The translations under genes were made by a program, and so were the position numbers. Positions 11,901 to 23,681 of a stretch of DNA of 64,000 nucleotides are shown piece by piece (the stretch's first letter is position 1; every line of letters begins with the position of its first letter). The notes under the pieces are model-generated. The model was not told where the DNA came from, searched no databases, and was given only the letters and a program-made list of their open reading frames with translations. The stretch comes from Symsagittifera roscoffensis (Eukaryota; Xenacoelomorpha; Acoela; Convolutidae), in contig NC_087070.1 of assembly GCF_963678635.1 (NCBI RefSeq), positions 17,891,318 through 17,955,317 of the forward strand, read 5' to 3'.

Positions 11901-13760
11901 TAAGAATGCCTCTGGAAATCTTGCTCAAGTCGAATCTAGTTAGGAAAACGTTGAATGCGAAAGGTTATGACCTGGATAAAATTGAGAAAGTAAGAACAGT
12001 AGTGGGACAAGATCTAATGAGCTGGATTCAAAAACTAGTCGATGATCATCACGAGTGAGAACGATAATAAACCGGAAGTCACGATAATGAAGAGAACGAA
12101 AGTGGGTTCATTTGAAGACAACCAGTTGGAGGGCAGGTATCCAGAGAGTAAAGAAGTGGTACGGACATTAGTCGAGAATATCCCAGAGGAGGTACTCATG
12201 GAGACAAATTTGAGGAGGAAATGCGTCTTTCAAGGAGGAGGCTGAAGACCTCTGAACAGATCCAGAGTCCGTGGAGTGTTAGTTAAGTGAAAGAAAAAGT
12301 GAAGCGGAAAAATTTTCCGGGGAGTCAGAAGATTCGGAATAAAATTCGATGGGAAGTGAAGATGAGCAAAACAAATTGTGCATGATACTAGCAGAAGCAA
12401 AGTGGAGGAATCAAATTAGAGAAGTGCAGACAGACCCCTCATCTGGAACATACAACCTAGAGTAAGATGATACAAACGGAGGAGAAGAACTAGAGATGAT
12501 AGCAGTGTCAAGGAAACTTTTCAGGGAGTCGTCGAGTGTGCTTGGGCAATATGAGGTCTTTTCAGGTCTCGCAGTGGTCTTGCATTTCAAACATCAAGAC
12601 GAATCTAGAGTCCGAGGTTGACAGGGAAATCTTGAGTAGGATAGTGTGTGTCAAATTAAGAGATGATATCGACAACCAGGGAGAAATGAAAGGCCAAATG
12701 ATGGCACTGAAGGAGCATGTGAAGGCAAGGTACAGGATAACAGACTTGGTCCGAGCACAGAAGATTGACAAGATGACTAGCCATCTCTCCAAAAAGATTC
12801 AGACCGGGGTAAAAGAGAAAGGTGATCTGGAGGAAGATAGCTACAAGATCTTGAGCCAGTTCAAAAAGGAATGAAAGCGACTACTATAGCACACGGCGGA
12901 TGGGGTGTTGGCATGAAAGAGAAGAGATGGAGAAAAAATACTTCACAAACATAATCTCATCATACTACCGCAGCTGTATCAGACGGAGGTGCTATTCAGA
13001 TCGGTCGCATGATAAAATCGGACATCAAGGAATAGAGAAAGTGCAACAAAGAATAATACTTCACCAATTTTATTGGCCTGGAATGAGGGAAGCTTGCGGA
13101 AAATGGGTCAATGCAAACTTGCCGTGTCTGCAGGTGAAGGACCCGAGGAAGATGAAATTCCCACTCAAGTCGGTGGAAAGCGCAGAATTCAATTAGGTCG
13201 TGCAGATAGACCACCAATTAATCTGCATGGTAGAAACGGGATATAATCATATACTGGTAATCATAGACCACTTCACGAAACTTGCGGAAGCAGTACCGTG
13301 TCAAACGGCCTTTGCGGAAGAAACTTGTGACCACTTGATCACACACTGGATCTCAAGATACAGTTGTCCCATGACCTTTCAATCAGACAACAGGAAGGCC
13401 TTCGTTGAGGATCTGGCGAAGGAGTGATGAAAAGATCTCATAGTGCCCCAGCACGTTCGACGACTTACCACCCACAGACAAATAGACTGATAGAGAGGCA
13501 AAATAGGACACTAGTGAATATGCTTAGAGTGCACTGCTCGAGATACATGACGGATTATGACAAGTGCTTGCCGCAAGTGGTGGCGCATACAACAGAACTC
13601 AATACTCGACAACGGGGGTCAGTCCAATCATGATGCTTACAGGCAGCAGGGAAAGGGCAAGGGCAATGCCATTGACATTTTTCTACCCAAAATACGAGGG
13701 CCAAAAGACTTCACCTCACCCCTAAGTAAGGGAGGCGATCAAAACACAACAAGAGTTGAA
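11901..13760 (+). pseudogene. Pol linker and integrase remnant, copy B
   Basis: 11905-12874 repeats the linker (VGSFEDNQLEGRYPESKEVV; TCCGGGGAGTC at 12316-12326). Integrase follows. The zinc-binding domain, with RSHDKIGHQGIEKV and HQFYWPGMREACGKWVNANLPC, lies at 13005-13130. The catalytic core has IDHQLICMVETGYNHILVIIDHFTK (13206-13280), FQSDNRKAFVEDL (13378 on), and THPQTN.LIERQNRTLVNML-like sequence (13450-13530). Frames are broken several times. Confidence 0.8.
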
Positions 13761-14700
13761 TGAGACAACGCAAAAAGTACGATGAGAAAATATTACAAGC
13801 AAAACCGTATGATATGGGACAATATGTCTGTCTGGTTGTATCAGAACGTCATCCCTCCAAAGGAAATCAAGAAATTTTTGAGGAAACGGAGAGTAACATT
13901 TATGATAACAGAAGTACACCAGCAAGGTCGGTTCTACCGTTTGACCACAGGGCGCGCCGCTCACTGTGAACCTCTAAAGCCTCATGTCCCGTCACCGGAA
14001 GATTGGTTCGTGCCTCAGAACATGGAAGGTCTAGAGTACCTGATAGTGGACCCGGCATGTGAAGTGGACGAGAAGGGCACCAGAGAGAAAAACTATGGCA
14101 ACGAGAACACGAGCAAGTGTGAAAATGAAAAGATAGAAGTCCACTCGGATGAAGGCTCTTTTGCAGAAGAGGGCTGCGATAAACCTGATCAGAACGAGGT
14201 ACCAGAGAGGATAGAACCGGACAAGCCCATGAAAATGGAGACAAGAAAAGGTGGGCGCAAAAAGACCAGCATGAGGTAGAATAGTTATGGTGACGATTTC
14301 TGGATCGACAAGATAAAGCCAGACGAGATAGGGGCAGACTTGGTGAGCAAGAGTGACTTAGTCTCAGACAAAGAGTGGCAGATCATTAACGATAAAGAAG
14401 ACCACAGTGTGCCAGAACGAGAGATAGATCTAGAGCAGACAAAACAGAAAAAAGGGAGCACATAAACTTGAGGATTCTTGAGTGGATATATGGCCTGCCA
14501 GCCGACGAAGATGAGAACAAAGCAATCAACAAGTCGACATATTCGCAGCCAAATGCGTGAAGGAAAGAAGCCCATTGTTTGGCTGGACAGCGATGGACCG
14601 ACCATAAGACATACTAGCACTTAACTTGAGCTCGGTACCATCGACGGGCACGTCGATAAATACTTTTGTCCGGGGAGTGGGGGTAGGACTTATCCACACG
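13760..14700 (+). pseudogene. Integrase C-terminus and acidic tail, copy B (macrodomain region absent)
   Basis: 13782-14279 covers the GPY/F-like C-terminus (QQGRFYRLTTGRAAHCEPLKPHVPSPEDW) and the acidic tail. 14285-14500 continues the tail. Near 14668-14690 lies GTCCGGGGAGTGGGGGTAGG and the VGVGL.HTE block that ends the young Pol piece. After it, sequence passes straight into the ORF2 leader repeats, so the macrodomain-like region present in copy A is deleted here. Confidence 0.75.
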
Positions 14701-14795
14701 GAACAATTAATTTTCTTGAGTAATAATCTGTTAAAGTAATTTCTTGAGTGATAAACTGGTAAGGTATTTTCTTGAGTGTTCAACAATCTCCGATA
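14701..14795 (+). promoter_or_regulatory. 28-bp tandem leader repeats before ORF2 copy B
   Basis: Three copies of a ~28 bp unit beginning TTCTTGAGT lie between 14712 and 14785, ending just before the ATG at 14796. They are the counterpart of 10475-10560. Confidence 0.5.
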
Positions 14796-16500
14796 ATGGC
14801 TGATCGTTCCTGGAAATCGATGCCAGCGGCGCTGAGAAAGCCCACGCTTGACGAGTTGTACAGGTGCCTAAGGGATCTTGACTACTCTCAGGTGGACGAG
14901 CGGAGGGCAGTGATGTTGAATGCCATCTTGCAGCTGGAATCTCAAGGAGAAGGCAGGGAGTCAACGACAGAAGCAGTGCTGACGGTGGTCTGTACGTCAG
15001 ACGGAGTATCCAACCAGGAGCAGACAAGGTGATTGTCATGGAGTACCGACGGACGCCTGAGAGGATTCGACTTGGCAAGGTATCCTGGCTTTAGCAACAC
15101 TAGTGAATATTGCGCTGGGGAGTTTCCCCTCCCGACCAGGCCAATCACAGGGACCGGGGCTCAGTCCACCAGCAAAACTGCGTCAATCATACAATCTCAA
15201 CAGACGGAGGAGGTATTTCCGGACATCGGTAAGCTAAGAAGAGAGTTGGACAAGGCCCAGAAGGAACGGGATTGAGCTGCTCTCGAAAGAAGTCAGGATG
15301 TTCTTGAGAGAACAAAGCTGCGCTTGCAGGGATCAAGCTGCTCATGAGAGTGACAAAGCCGTACTTGAAAGAGACTTGTTGAAAGCCGAGTTGGAACAAA
15401 CCCGGATGGTGCAGGAGACCACAGCAAACCTCGACCAGCTGAAATCGGAACTTGACCGGCTGCAGGGAAGACAGCGGCAAAGACGTAAAGCGAGGAAACT
15501 AATTGAGCCCCTGATGGCGAGATCTAGACCAGATTTGAAAATGGAAGTAGACGAGGTCCCCAGGGCGAGTTTCCGTTGTAATCTCGATAGAGTAGCTCAA
15601 GAACAGATGAGCGAGGACCTGGAGACCTGGACTCCACCGGAACCCACTCTTTCCTTGAGAAATCTTGAGTCGGGCCGGATCACGCCACTGATGGTGGATG
15701 TGGCACTACCTGCTCTGACGTCCAGTTCAACTGGAGGTAATCAGGTCAGTGCACGAACATCGCGTATCTAGGAACTGCAAGCTCCTGAGGGAGAGTCCCG
15801 CATCGGAAACGTCTTGATTTCCAACTATAGGTAGAACACCGAAGGAAGATACCACCGACACCGTAAAGAAGATTGAACGAGTGCCCAGTGTGAGAGGAGG
15901 GCGGCTTTCCACGATGAAGCCTGGGCGGAATATTTCACGCGGCGCAAGATACCCGAGGGCACAATTCACTTGATAATAGGGGACAGTCTCGTCAGGGTTC
16001 TGACGTGGATCAATGCGCACTGGCAGGTGGGAACTTTGTGTTTTGAGGCGCAGCAATGCCCCAGATGCTAGGGTCACTGGAGATGCTGGAGCTGAGGAAG
16101 TTTCACACAGACACTATGATGATGGGGACTAACCATGATGATAGGGACGATGATGCAGGATGAGAATCCCATGTATAAGAACGAAAGATTGCGCCATATT
16201 AATGATGTAATACGAGAGGCCCAAGAGAAGAGTATCCTACCCTTGAGATTTCTCGATGTTGTGTGGATGATGGAGAATTCCTTACCATGTAGCTGCTCCT
16301 CTGATGGCATCCACTTTGATCAGCTTAAGGGTGTTGAATGGTTGAACAATGTCTTCCAGAAGCATATTAATAGTCTAGAGTCAGATTTGCTGGAGGCTGG
16401 CCAATTCACCTTGAGTCCACACCGAGGCCTCCTTTCTTCGCAGCCAGGCCAGTGGAAGACAGATCGGAAGATTTGCTTAATCGGACCCCGGAGCTGCTAG
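14796..16500 (+). pseudogene. SGNH/GDSL hydrolase ORF (ORF2) remnant, copy B
   Basis: Begins with ATG and repeats the N-terminal block (TLDELYRCLRDLDYSQ). A Glu/Leu-rich coiled coil follows at 15210-15480, then the SGNH domain. The nucleophile block reads HLIIGDSLVRVL near 15970-16000. The C-terminal Asp-His block reads SDGIHFDQLKGVEWLNNVF at 16302-16358, matching DGIHFNPQRGRHWMNDVF of the young ORF2. The Gly-x-Asn-Asp region in between is frame-shifted (near 16120). Stops show it is dead. Confidence 0.75.
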
Positions 16501-17723
16501 AGTGGTGATCGTGGCGGGTTCGTATCGCGGGAACATCAACGAAGCTGTTCTGGCACGAAACTCCTGTGTACCTGCTGCCAGGGGCGGAGCTTAACCAGAT
16601 GTTGACTTTCGTTGAAGCGATACAGGAGTTAGTGGCGGCCCGATTGGGATCAAAGACGAATCACTTCGTCACCCGGATACTCGAGTAGGCCACCTGCTCT
16701 TCAATTTGTGTATGCGGTGTTGGTTTTGATTGCGGAAGGCAGCGGACTACGCATGTTGATGGCTGCTCCAAACCGGGAGTTGCAGCCAGTTAATTTGAGG
16801 ATCCTGGAGATCCTGGAGATCAAGAGACTGTCTCATGAGGACCTGAGCAATCACTATTGTGTGGACTGATTGAAGGCACACGAAGCGCATTTTTCCCCAG
16901 AGAAAACTTGGAGACGGCGGATTTGACAGGAAATCCACGGACATCGATCTTTGGCCCGGTTAACTATCGACCCGTTAAGGAGCTGGGGAGCCCAGGCCTG
17001 ATTGCAGAACCACCGAAACATCGCACGGGTATAGCTAGAAACAGACTAGCGATACCAGTTCATATTAATAGTCTAGAGTCAGATTTGCTGGAGGCTGGCC
17101 AATTCACCTTGAGTCCACACCGAGGCCTCCTTTCTTCGCAGCCAGGCCAGTGGAAGACAGATCGGAAGTTCTCGACACGGCCTCCGAGCTTCGTCCCCGC
17201 ATACCAGTTCTCGACACGGCCTATGCGGGGACGAAGCTGGCTGAGGACCGGAGATAAGGAGAGGCATATGAATTTTCTCAGCTGGCCAAGGCACTGGCTG
17301 CCTATGATCGATCGGACCCCGGAGCTGCTAGAGTGGTGATCATGGTGGGTTCGGATTTCGCGGTAACAACGCCGGAGCTCTTCTGGCCCAAAAATCTTGT
17401 ATACCTGCTGCCAGTGGCGGAGCTTAACCAGATGTTGATTTTAGTTGAAGCGATACAGGAGTTAGTGGCGGCCCGATTGGGATAAACGACGAATCACTTC
17501 GTCACCCGGATACTCGAGTAGGCCACCTGCTCTTCAATTTGTGTATGCGGTGTTGGTTTTGATTGCGGAAGGCAGCAGACTACGCATGTTGATGGCTGCT
17601 CCGAACCGGGAGTTGGAGCCAGTGAATTTGAGGCTTCTGAAGTCGGAGGTGGAAGCGGCCCGGGCGGACCTGTCTCATGCCTTGAGAGAAACCTGCGGAC
17701 ATGGGTATGGTATTCTTGAGTAA
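16371..17723 (+). pseudogene. SGNH-like ORF3 remnant with internal tandem duplication
   Basis: Homologous to the middle of the young ORF at 30316-32250: VIVAGS (near 16505), then FVYAVLVLIAEGSRLRMLMAAPNRELEPVNLR (17530-17640). About 100 bases at 16371-16470 recur at 17071-17170, and about 330 bases at 16480-16810 recur at 17310-17640, both nearly identical. A unit of roughly 0.7-0.8 kb was thus duplicated in tandem, with an extra short inverted repeat at 17170-17235. It joins directly to ORF4 sequence, skipping the rest of ORF3. Confidence 0.7.
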
Positions 17724-20700
17724 TGATAGCAAGGAAAAGAACACCTTTTTAGCAGAACAAGACGATGTTTCTGAATACATTGGATCAGGAAGGATGACAA
17801 AAGTTCTTGATCGAGTTCAATCAGAAGGTTGAGCGGAAAGTAGATGTCGAAGAGTTTGAGGAGGAATTGTGGGATATTGAGGTAGAAATCGGAAAGGCTA
17901 TCTTGATGAGAACTGGACTGGATAAGGAAGCGAGATAAAATTTGCTTAGCAAGATGATTCATATCCGGGAGACACTACTGAACCCAGATCCTGTAAAGAT
18001 AGCTCTACTCTAAAAACTTGAAAGTAAAAAAAGTTAAGAACAAAAGTGATGACAAGGATAAACCTATTATTATTGCTGAAAAAACTATTATTCCTAAGAC
18101 AAGAGAAGGGAGGCAAGAGTCAGATGAAGAGGGTCTAGAGAAGGAGGCAGCTCTGGTTATGATTGTGACTACACCCCCGAATAAAGAGTCGAGGTCAAGA
18201 AAGGGGAAGCGAGAGGTGGAGGAAGGGAGTCCTTCAGCCGAGGTGGTGTCAGAGGCGAGCTCCGAAGAGACGGCTCCGATGGTGTTGGCCAGCTGGAAGA
18301 CTGCAGCTTACAAAGACAACTCGACAACTAGGAGATTGGCGGAAGTAATGGCCGAAATGGTGGCTACACCTGGTTCAAGGACAGAAGAGGTCTTTAAGGA
18401 TTGAGGTTGAAGACAAGGAGGGGTACCACCAGTGGAGAGACATGGAAGGTCGATGTTGGCAAGGAGGGGATCTCGACTCAATACCAGAACGTTGAAGGAC
18501 AAGTCACGAGTGATCCCCTTGAGAAAGGATAAACGAGGAATACTGCTCGCTCCTGGTGGATAGCTTTGGATACGATAAAAGAACTAGAGAACTAACTGAA
18601 GAAATTGGATCGCGGAGTGTCTAGAAAGCGCCGATGTTGGGTCACGCAGCAAAAAGCAGGAGTGAACAAACTGGAACTGAGAAGCCAATTAGGACGAATG
18701 TGGGAGAAACTTTTGTTGGAATACTTCGAAAGCGAGATGAGAGCAACCTCATCAGCCCAGTCTCTGATGGCGAATTTTTTATCAGGACTGAGGGGCAGTT
18801 ATTATTCACTTGGTGCCTGCCTGGAGTGGCACTGGAAGATGTGACCTCATGCGAAAAATTGAAGTTGGGTAAAAAAGGCCCAAATGTGTACCGAATGTTG
18901 ATGCAGTATGTCGCTCGAGATGACATTGAGTTAAGTTTTGCGATGAGAAAGGACGCCACCTGTTTCTTGAGATGGATAATGTCGGTGATACCCGACGTGG
19001 TAATCCAAGTCTGCTACCGGAAATTGTCGAAGAATAGGGCATTGGAGAGCAGGGTCTCAAGCGTCATCCTGAATGTACACCAGAATGCTGGGATTGAGAA
19101 GGATGAAGATACCAGACAATCTCTTGAGAACCACGCAAAGATTGACGAGATCAGAAGGTTGTCAAGCAAGAAGTTTGATAGCAGTCATGATGTGCATCGT
19201 GCCATGATCGGGGCGGAGGAGTATTCAAAGCCCACGAAGCGTGGAGAAAATCAGTATGTTTCTGGTGTCATGGGAATGTCATATAATCCCTTCTTGAGCA
19301 CAGAGGCAGGAGCTGCGTTCATGAATTTCGAGGTCACAGAATTGCTGAAGCTTAGGACAGAAAAAAAATTGAAATTGACACGACTGAAAGGAAATAACCG
19401 AGCCTAAACTTACTTCTTGAGAAGGGAACCGAGGTCATCTGCGTGCCATCTTCCGAAAGGAGAGTTGAATTGAGGTTAAGAAGAGAGGGTATCGTACTCC
19501 TCACGAGCCTTGGAACAGTTTCGAAGTTTTTGAGACCTCTTGGTGCCGCATCCTCAAGCGAATTTGAATGAAGAAGTCACGGAACGGGTGAGGTTATCAC
19601 CAGGGAAAGATGAGGATCTTGGGAACTTGAATACGATACACAAGCTGATTTTACCTCACCGAGAAGAGTCTAAGGAGACGACGAATAAGTATAGAGACTA
19701 ACCACCAAAAAAGATGGAGCCAGGCTCTTGTCTCGATCTGGCAACTGGAGATGGAGGACACTCTTGTGATGGGCGATCTTGCGTGAGGATACAGTCGTTT
19801 CAAAGGAGATATCTAGCCACGTGGTTTGGTGATGTTACGGAGAAGAAGTGAGGTATAAATAGTGGCCGATTGCTACGCGAGTACCACGGTGATTTTGGCA
19901 AGAGCACTAGGGTTCTTCTCGAGGATGGGCAGTCTGGAGTCGCTGGAGACCCTAGAGTCAGAGCACCATCTAGTGACGGCAATGAGAGTGGGTTCCTGGC
20001 CTGGAGTGTTGCAATTGATCCAGAATCACATGAAGGGATGGAAAGTCGGCTCGGAAGCGGAAATGAGATTCCAAGTGAGTAAGCGTATGATCTGCCAATG
20101 AATGCAAAGTCTTTGATGGGATCAGTCATTATCCGTTGCACTTATCGATGTTGGAAACGTCTAGCCATAGGGTAATGGTTGACAAGGCTTTCTTGGTGCC
20201 CAAGTGCGTACGACTAGCAAGAATGTCGGATCACTGACACCAGCTGCTTCGGAGGATGTTAGGAGCGGTGCCAGGACCTAGGGTGGAAGACTTGAGCCAT
20301 ACCTAGGGAGAAGAACTCTTGAAATTGGAGAAGGAGAATTGTAATGACTTTGAAAAAAAGAGTACTAGTAGAAGAACTCTCATTAACGCCCAAGCCGTGG
20401 ATGAGAATGATTTGACTCACGCGACAATGATCGAATTCCAAACTTTGCTCAAAACTTCTGGAGGTGAAGAAGCTACCGAACCATTCAAAATGATTACGAG
20501 AGCAGAGGGATAAGATGCGAGCCTATGATTAACTGAAGGCATGGGAGGAAATCGTGATCAGTTCCGATGATGAAGAAGAATTGACAAGGCAGATCACGGT
20601 GTCGAGCGCATCTGGACCCAGTACTTCAAAGACAGAGGGACGAGTTAAGCTGGATAATTTGGACGCGTTCATGAGTCTTGAGCATGGAAAGAAATTGGGA

Positions 20701-20730
20701 CTTGATTGTGAACTCAAATAAAATTTGAGG
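17724..20730 (+). pseudogene. Remnant of the giant downstream ORF (ORF4 homologue)
   Basis: Pieces match the young 1403-codon ORF in order: a short helical part (17830-17990), a charged linker (18018-18404), a long piece at 18634-19407 with RKDATCFLRWIMSVIPD and YVSGVMGMSYNPFLSTEAG, then 19862-20101 (ALGFFSRMGSLESLETLE) and 20200-20260 (KCVRLARMS). The conserved order shows ORF4 belongs to the family and was protein-coding. It is full of stops. Confidence 0.75.
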
Positions 20731-21086
20731 GAGCGAAAAAGCAATTTTAGCATACTAACTATTGTTATCTAATGCACTTCATCTATTTAAATACCAAAAA
20801 TTTGCATGATAATTTTCTGACTGTGTTGAACAAAAAAACCTTTAGAAAAATAGTTTATAAAGCTGAAAACCAGGGTGCAGTTGGATGAAATTTTTGATTC
20901 CCGTTTAGCTATAGAGTGACAATTCTATAAGGCTGTGAATTTTAGGGATGTAGATAAGGTTGATTCGGCCGCAAATTTCTGTAAGTGACCACTGGCACTG
21001 TATCTTGGGAAACACTCGATATTATGGAGGCTCAATGTTATGACGACGACGCGCGATGAGGACATATTTCTTGATTCCGGGGAGCA
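20731..21086 (+). other. 3' untranslated region and polypurine tract of the old element
   Basis: AT-rich and non-coding. It ends in TTCCGGGGAGCA (21075-21086) directly before the TGTGCC of the 3' LTR, a polypurine-rich tract in the right place for plus-strand priming. The young element has CCGGGGAGTA at the same place. Confidence 0.55.
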
Positions 21087-21751
21087 TGTGCCAGTCGGTC
21101 ATATTTGGAAGCCTGACTCTGATTTTGAAGTTTGATCTTGATTTTTGGGGAAAAAAGTTAGGGAAATCAGAATTTATTTCAATCAGAAGACTCGAATCAG
21201 AATTGCGGGAATTTGGAAAAAAAAAATTTAGAGTAAAGTTACTGTTCGCATTTTTACTGAAATCAACAATTCGAGTAGAACAGTCTTGTTCCTGGCAGAG
21301 AGCATCGCGAAGTCCTACGAGAGTACCATAGCTGGGCGAGAGAAGATCTTGATTGGGCAGGCCGACGAGTGAAGCTGCCCAAGGGTTCAGAAAATTAAAC
21401 TTCCTCATTTAAAACTACTTAAAACAAAAATTTTCTAGAGTTGCTTTACTCATATCATTTACCTCATTCAGATTTGCGTCACTATGTGAGTACTTAAATT
21501 GAGTTCTTGAGTGCATTTCTTGTGATTATGTTGAGATAAGTTGATTTTGAGGTTTATCCATCTGAAATGTATCAAAGGTCCGATGTCCAAAGAAACTAAT
21601 GGTATACTACTAGAGCTTACAACTCTGTTTTAAATGGCGTTCGCGTTTTAGAGACCTAAACATTGGGACGTTTTTATTTTTCCAGTGTGTGGGGGGTATT
21701 TCGGTAGTGGCCTTTGAGCTGTAACACGATCATGTACTCTCATGTTTTACG
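21087..21751 (+). repeat. 3' LTR of the old giant element
   Basis: Begins TGTGCCAGTCGGTCATATTTGG, matching 1131-1151 of the 5' LTR. It shares the distal half with it and ends around CATGTTTTACG (CATGTATTACA in the 5' copy). It is about 0.6 kb shorter than the 5' LTR, mainly because it lacks the foldback and GA insertions. No clear target site duplication was seen. Confidence 0.65.
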
Positions 21752-21789
21752 CGAACTGATTGGCTCCGACTGAATGAGGTACAAAAGCA

Positions 21790-22330
21790 GAAAAGATAGT
21801 GTCCCTGACCCTTGAGCCAATAGTTATAGGGCCTATTCTTCTTAATCTCATATGTGACATAGGTAGACGACTGTTACACATTACTTCAAAATTGCGATAG
21901 GACTTCGATTAGGCTCTAACCTTTGCGAACGGCAAAAATGCGTGTGCGGAAAAGACGTTACCGAAGATGGTTGGCGTAGCGTTTCAGGGAGATTCTCTAG
22001 GCATTTCAAAGTGCAGGTAGATTCTCTAGGCATTCAAACTTGAAATTCATTGTAAAGCAGATTTTACCTTCTATTCTCATTCCGTATGTTTTAGAACCAC
22101 GACACCTCTACAGGACCAATCAGAAGAGCCCAGACGGTTTGACGCTCGTTCCACGGGCTGTTGGTAAGCAGCTCTTGCGGGATGTAACGGTAGTATACTC
22201 CTTAGCCCGAAGTAAGATTAGAGCAGGGTCTGTTTGTAACACTGGTACGGTTGCCGCTGAAGCGGAAGAACAAAAAAATGACAAGTATAAAGACTTAAGA
22301 GTTGATGGGTATCTTCTTCAAGATAGGTAG
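21790..22330 (+). mobile_element. LINE remnant (C-terminal ORF2 fragment)
   Basis: Around 21830-21860 a frame reads IGPILLNLICDIGRR. Bases 22040-22330 encode SPDGLTLVPRAVGKQLLRDVTVVYSLA and AAEAEEQKNDKYKDL. This pattern (DGLTLVPW..GK.L.WDVTV.DTLA, then AE..K..KY) is common at the C-terminus of LINE-type reverse transcriptase ORFs in invertebrate genomes. There is no intact RT core. Confidence 0.55.
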
Positions 22331-22339
22331 CTTTTGAGC

Positions 22340-22465
22340 AGGGAATTCAATACACAATCCAATACCACAATATCAATACCAAGGCCTCAATGCCAATACC
22401 AATACCAATATTGAATTGAATCATCAATACCAATACCAAACCCAGTCAATACCTCAATGCTTTGT
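22340..22465. repeat. CAATACC-type simple repeat
   Basis: Imperfect runs of CAATACC/CAATAC. The same repeat type flanks both sides of the young giant element (before 23682 and 47436-47530). Confidence 0.8.
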
Positions 22466-23681
22466 TACAATACCTCGAAAATTTGCAAAAACTTTAAAAA
22501 CTCGCGTTAGTAAAATGTGATCTTCGACCAGAATGTACGAAAATGCAGAGTCGGAATTCCGAATTTTTTCGTGACATAGGAGTGAGAAAATTAACGGGTT
22601 AACGGGTTTTTCACAAATTAGAGGTCTTAATCGTTCATTTTGACCAGCGCGGAAGAGTTAATTTGGATTTTCAAGTTAATTTTTAAAAATTCGTTCAAAA
22701 AAAAAGACACGGGACAACGTCGAAAATTTGCACCAACTGAAACGGCGAAAACGCAACAACAGTAGTCTCAACGAGAACAACGTTACAATTAGACAGAGAA
22801 GAGTCAGACGAGAAAGTACGAACAATAAGAAGATTATTGTGACCCAAAACCATTCCGAGTTGAAACGATTGTGCCACTACAATCGTTACAACGCGAATTC
22901 CGAAAACAAGGAAGGGTGTTGGGACGGCGTATCCAGCCTTCCTGAAGGAAAAAAGGACGTTATTTCCCCGGACTTCAGAATCTGGAGGGGTCTCGGGAGT
23001 AGAACTAAAACTGTATTTTATAAGCTTTTAGCTTCCTGAAGATGTCCTGAATTGAATTCAATGAACATCTAAATTCTTTTTTAGATTATGAGAAGCTAGG
23101 AGTTGAGAGAAAGGGTTGATTCATCTTCGATGGAGATGGTGATTTTTATGTACTGAACAAAAACAATAGTAATATAATAAATAAGTAGTAGCCCTGTTTT
23201 CAGGAGTGGCCTCGTGGTCTGGGGATACTGAGACCCAGCCATGAGCTCACTATTTCGGCATGTAATTAAATTAATAAGAGCGTTCTGATCGAAGCCGGAA
23301 ACCGTAATGTTTTTTGTCGACCCGATGTTAGAAAGACCACCAAAAGAACTGGCTTTGGCAGAGACAGGGAAGAGCATGTAGAGCTGTGTTTAGACGCTGG
23401 CTAGTCCTTTTAGAACCTAGTTTTATTTTCCGTCGATATGTACTTCCTGGCGAATGTTACAAAAATCACAAAACGTTTCAAACACGAAACACTTTGGATC
23501 GAAATGTCTTGCATGACTCTATAATTTTCTATGTTTTTTTTTACATATGTACAACAATTAACGAAGGGAATTCAATACCAGTTTTAGTCAACTTTTTTGT
23601 TTAATCAGTTTAATTTTCTTCTTTCTTAGAGTGATCTGAGAGACGATTCAGAACACCAAGAACCTGGTTTTGATCAATACC
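22466..23681. other. Intergenic DNA with a tRNA-like SINE head
   Basis: No gene can be supported. A 103-codon ORF at 22728-23039 is basic and low-complexity with no recognised domain. Near 23205-23260, AGTGGCCTCGTGGTCTGGGG resembles a pol III box A, but no good box B follows, so at most it is a decayed tRNA-derived SINE. The last bases (GATCAATACC) are the left flank of the giant element insertion. Confidence 0.4.

Larger units (their letters stand above)
1089..21751 (+). mobile_element. Old, rearranged giant Ty3/gypsy-type LTR retrotransposon
   Basis: A decayed element bounded by two related LTRs (1089-2356 and 21087-21751). Between them, in order, are remnants of Gag, zinc knuckles, protease, RT, RNase H, integrase, a macrodomain-like region, an ORF with an SGNH/GDSL hydrolase, an SGNH-like ORF and a homologue of the 1403-codon ORF at 25316-29527. 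Every part has a counterpart in the younger element at 23682-47435, so the two are members of one lineage or close sister families. All reading frames are broken by many stops and indels. A segment from RNase H to the middle of the SGNH ORF is present twice (about 6480-11366 and 11367-15600). The LTRs differ strongly in length and sequence, so this is an old insertion. Confidence 0.85.

Noticed and set aside
22728-23039. 103-codon basic open frame
   Set aside because: Low complexity, no recognised motif, no splice or homology support.
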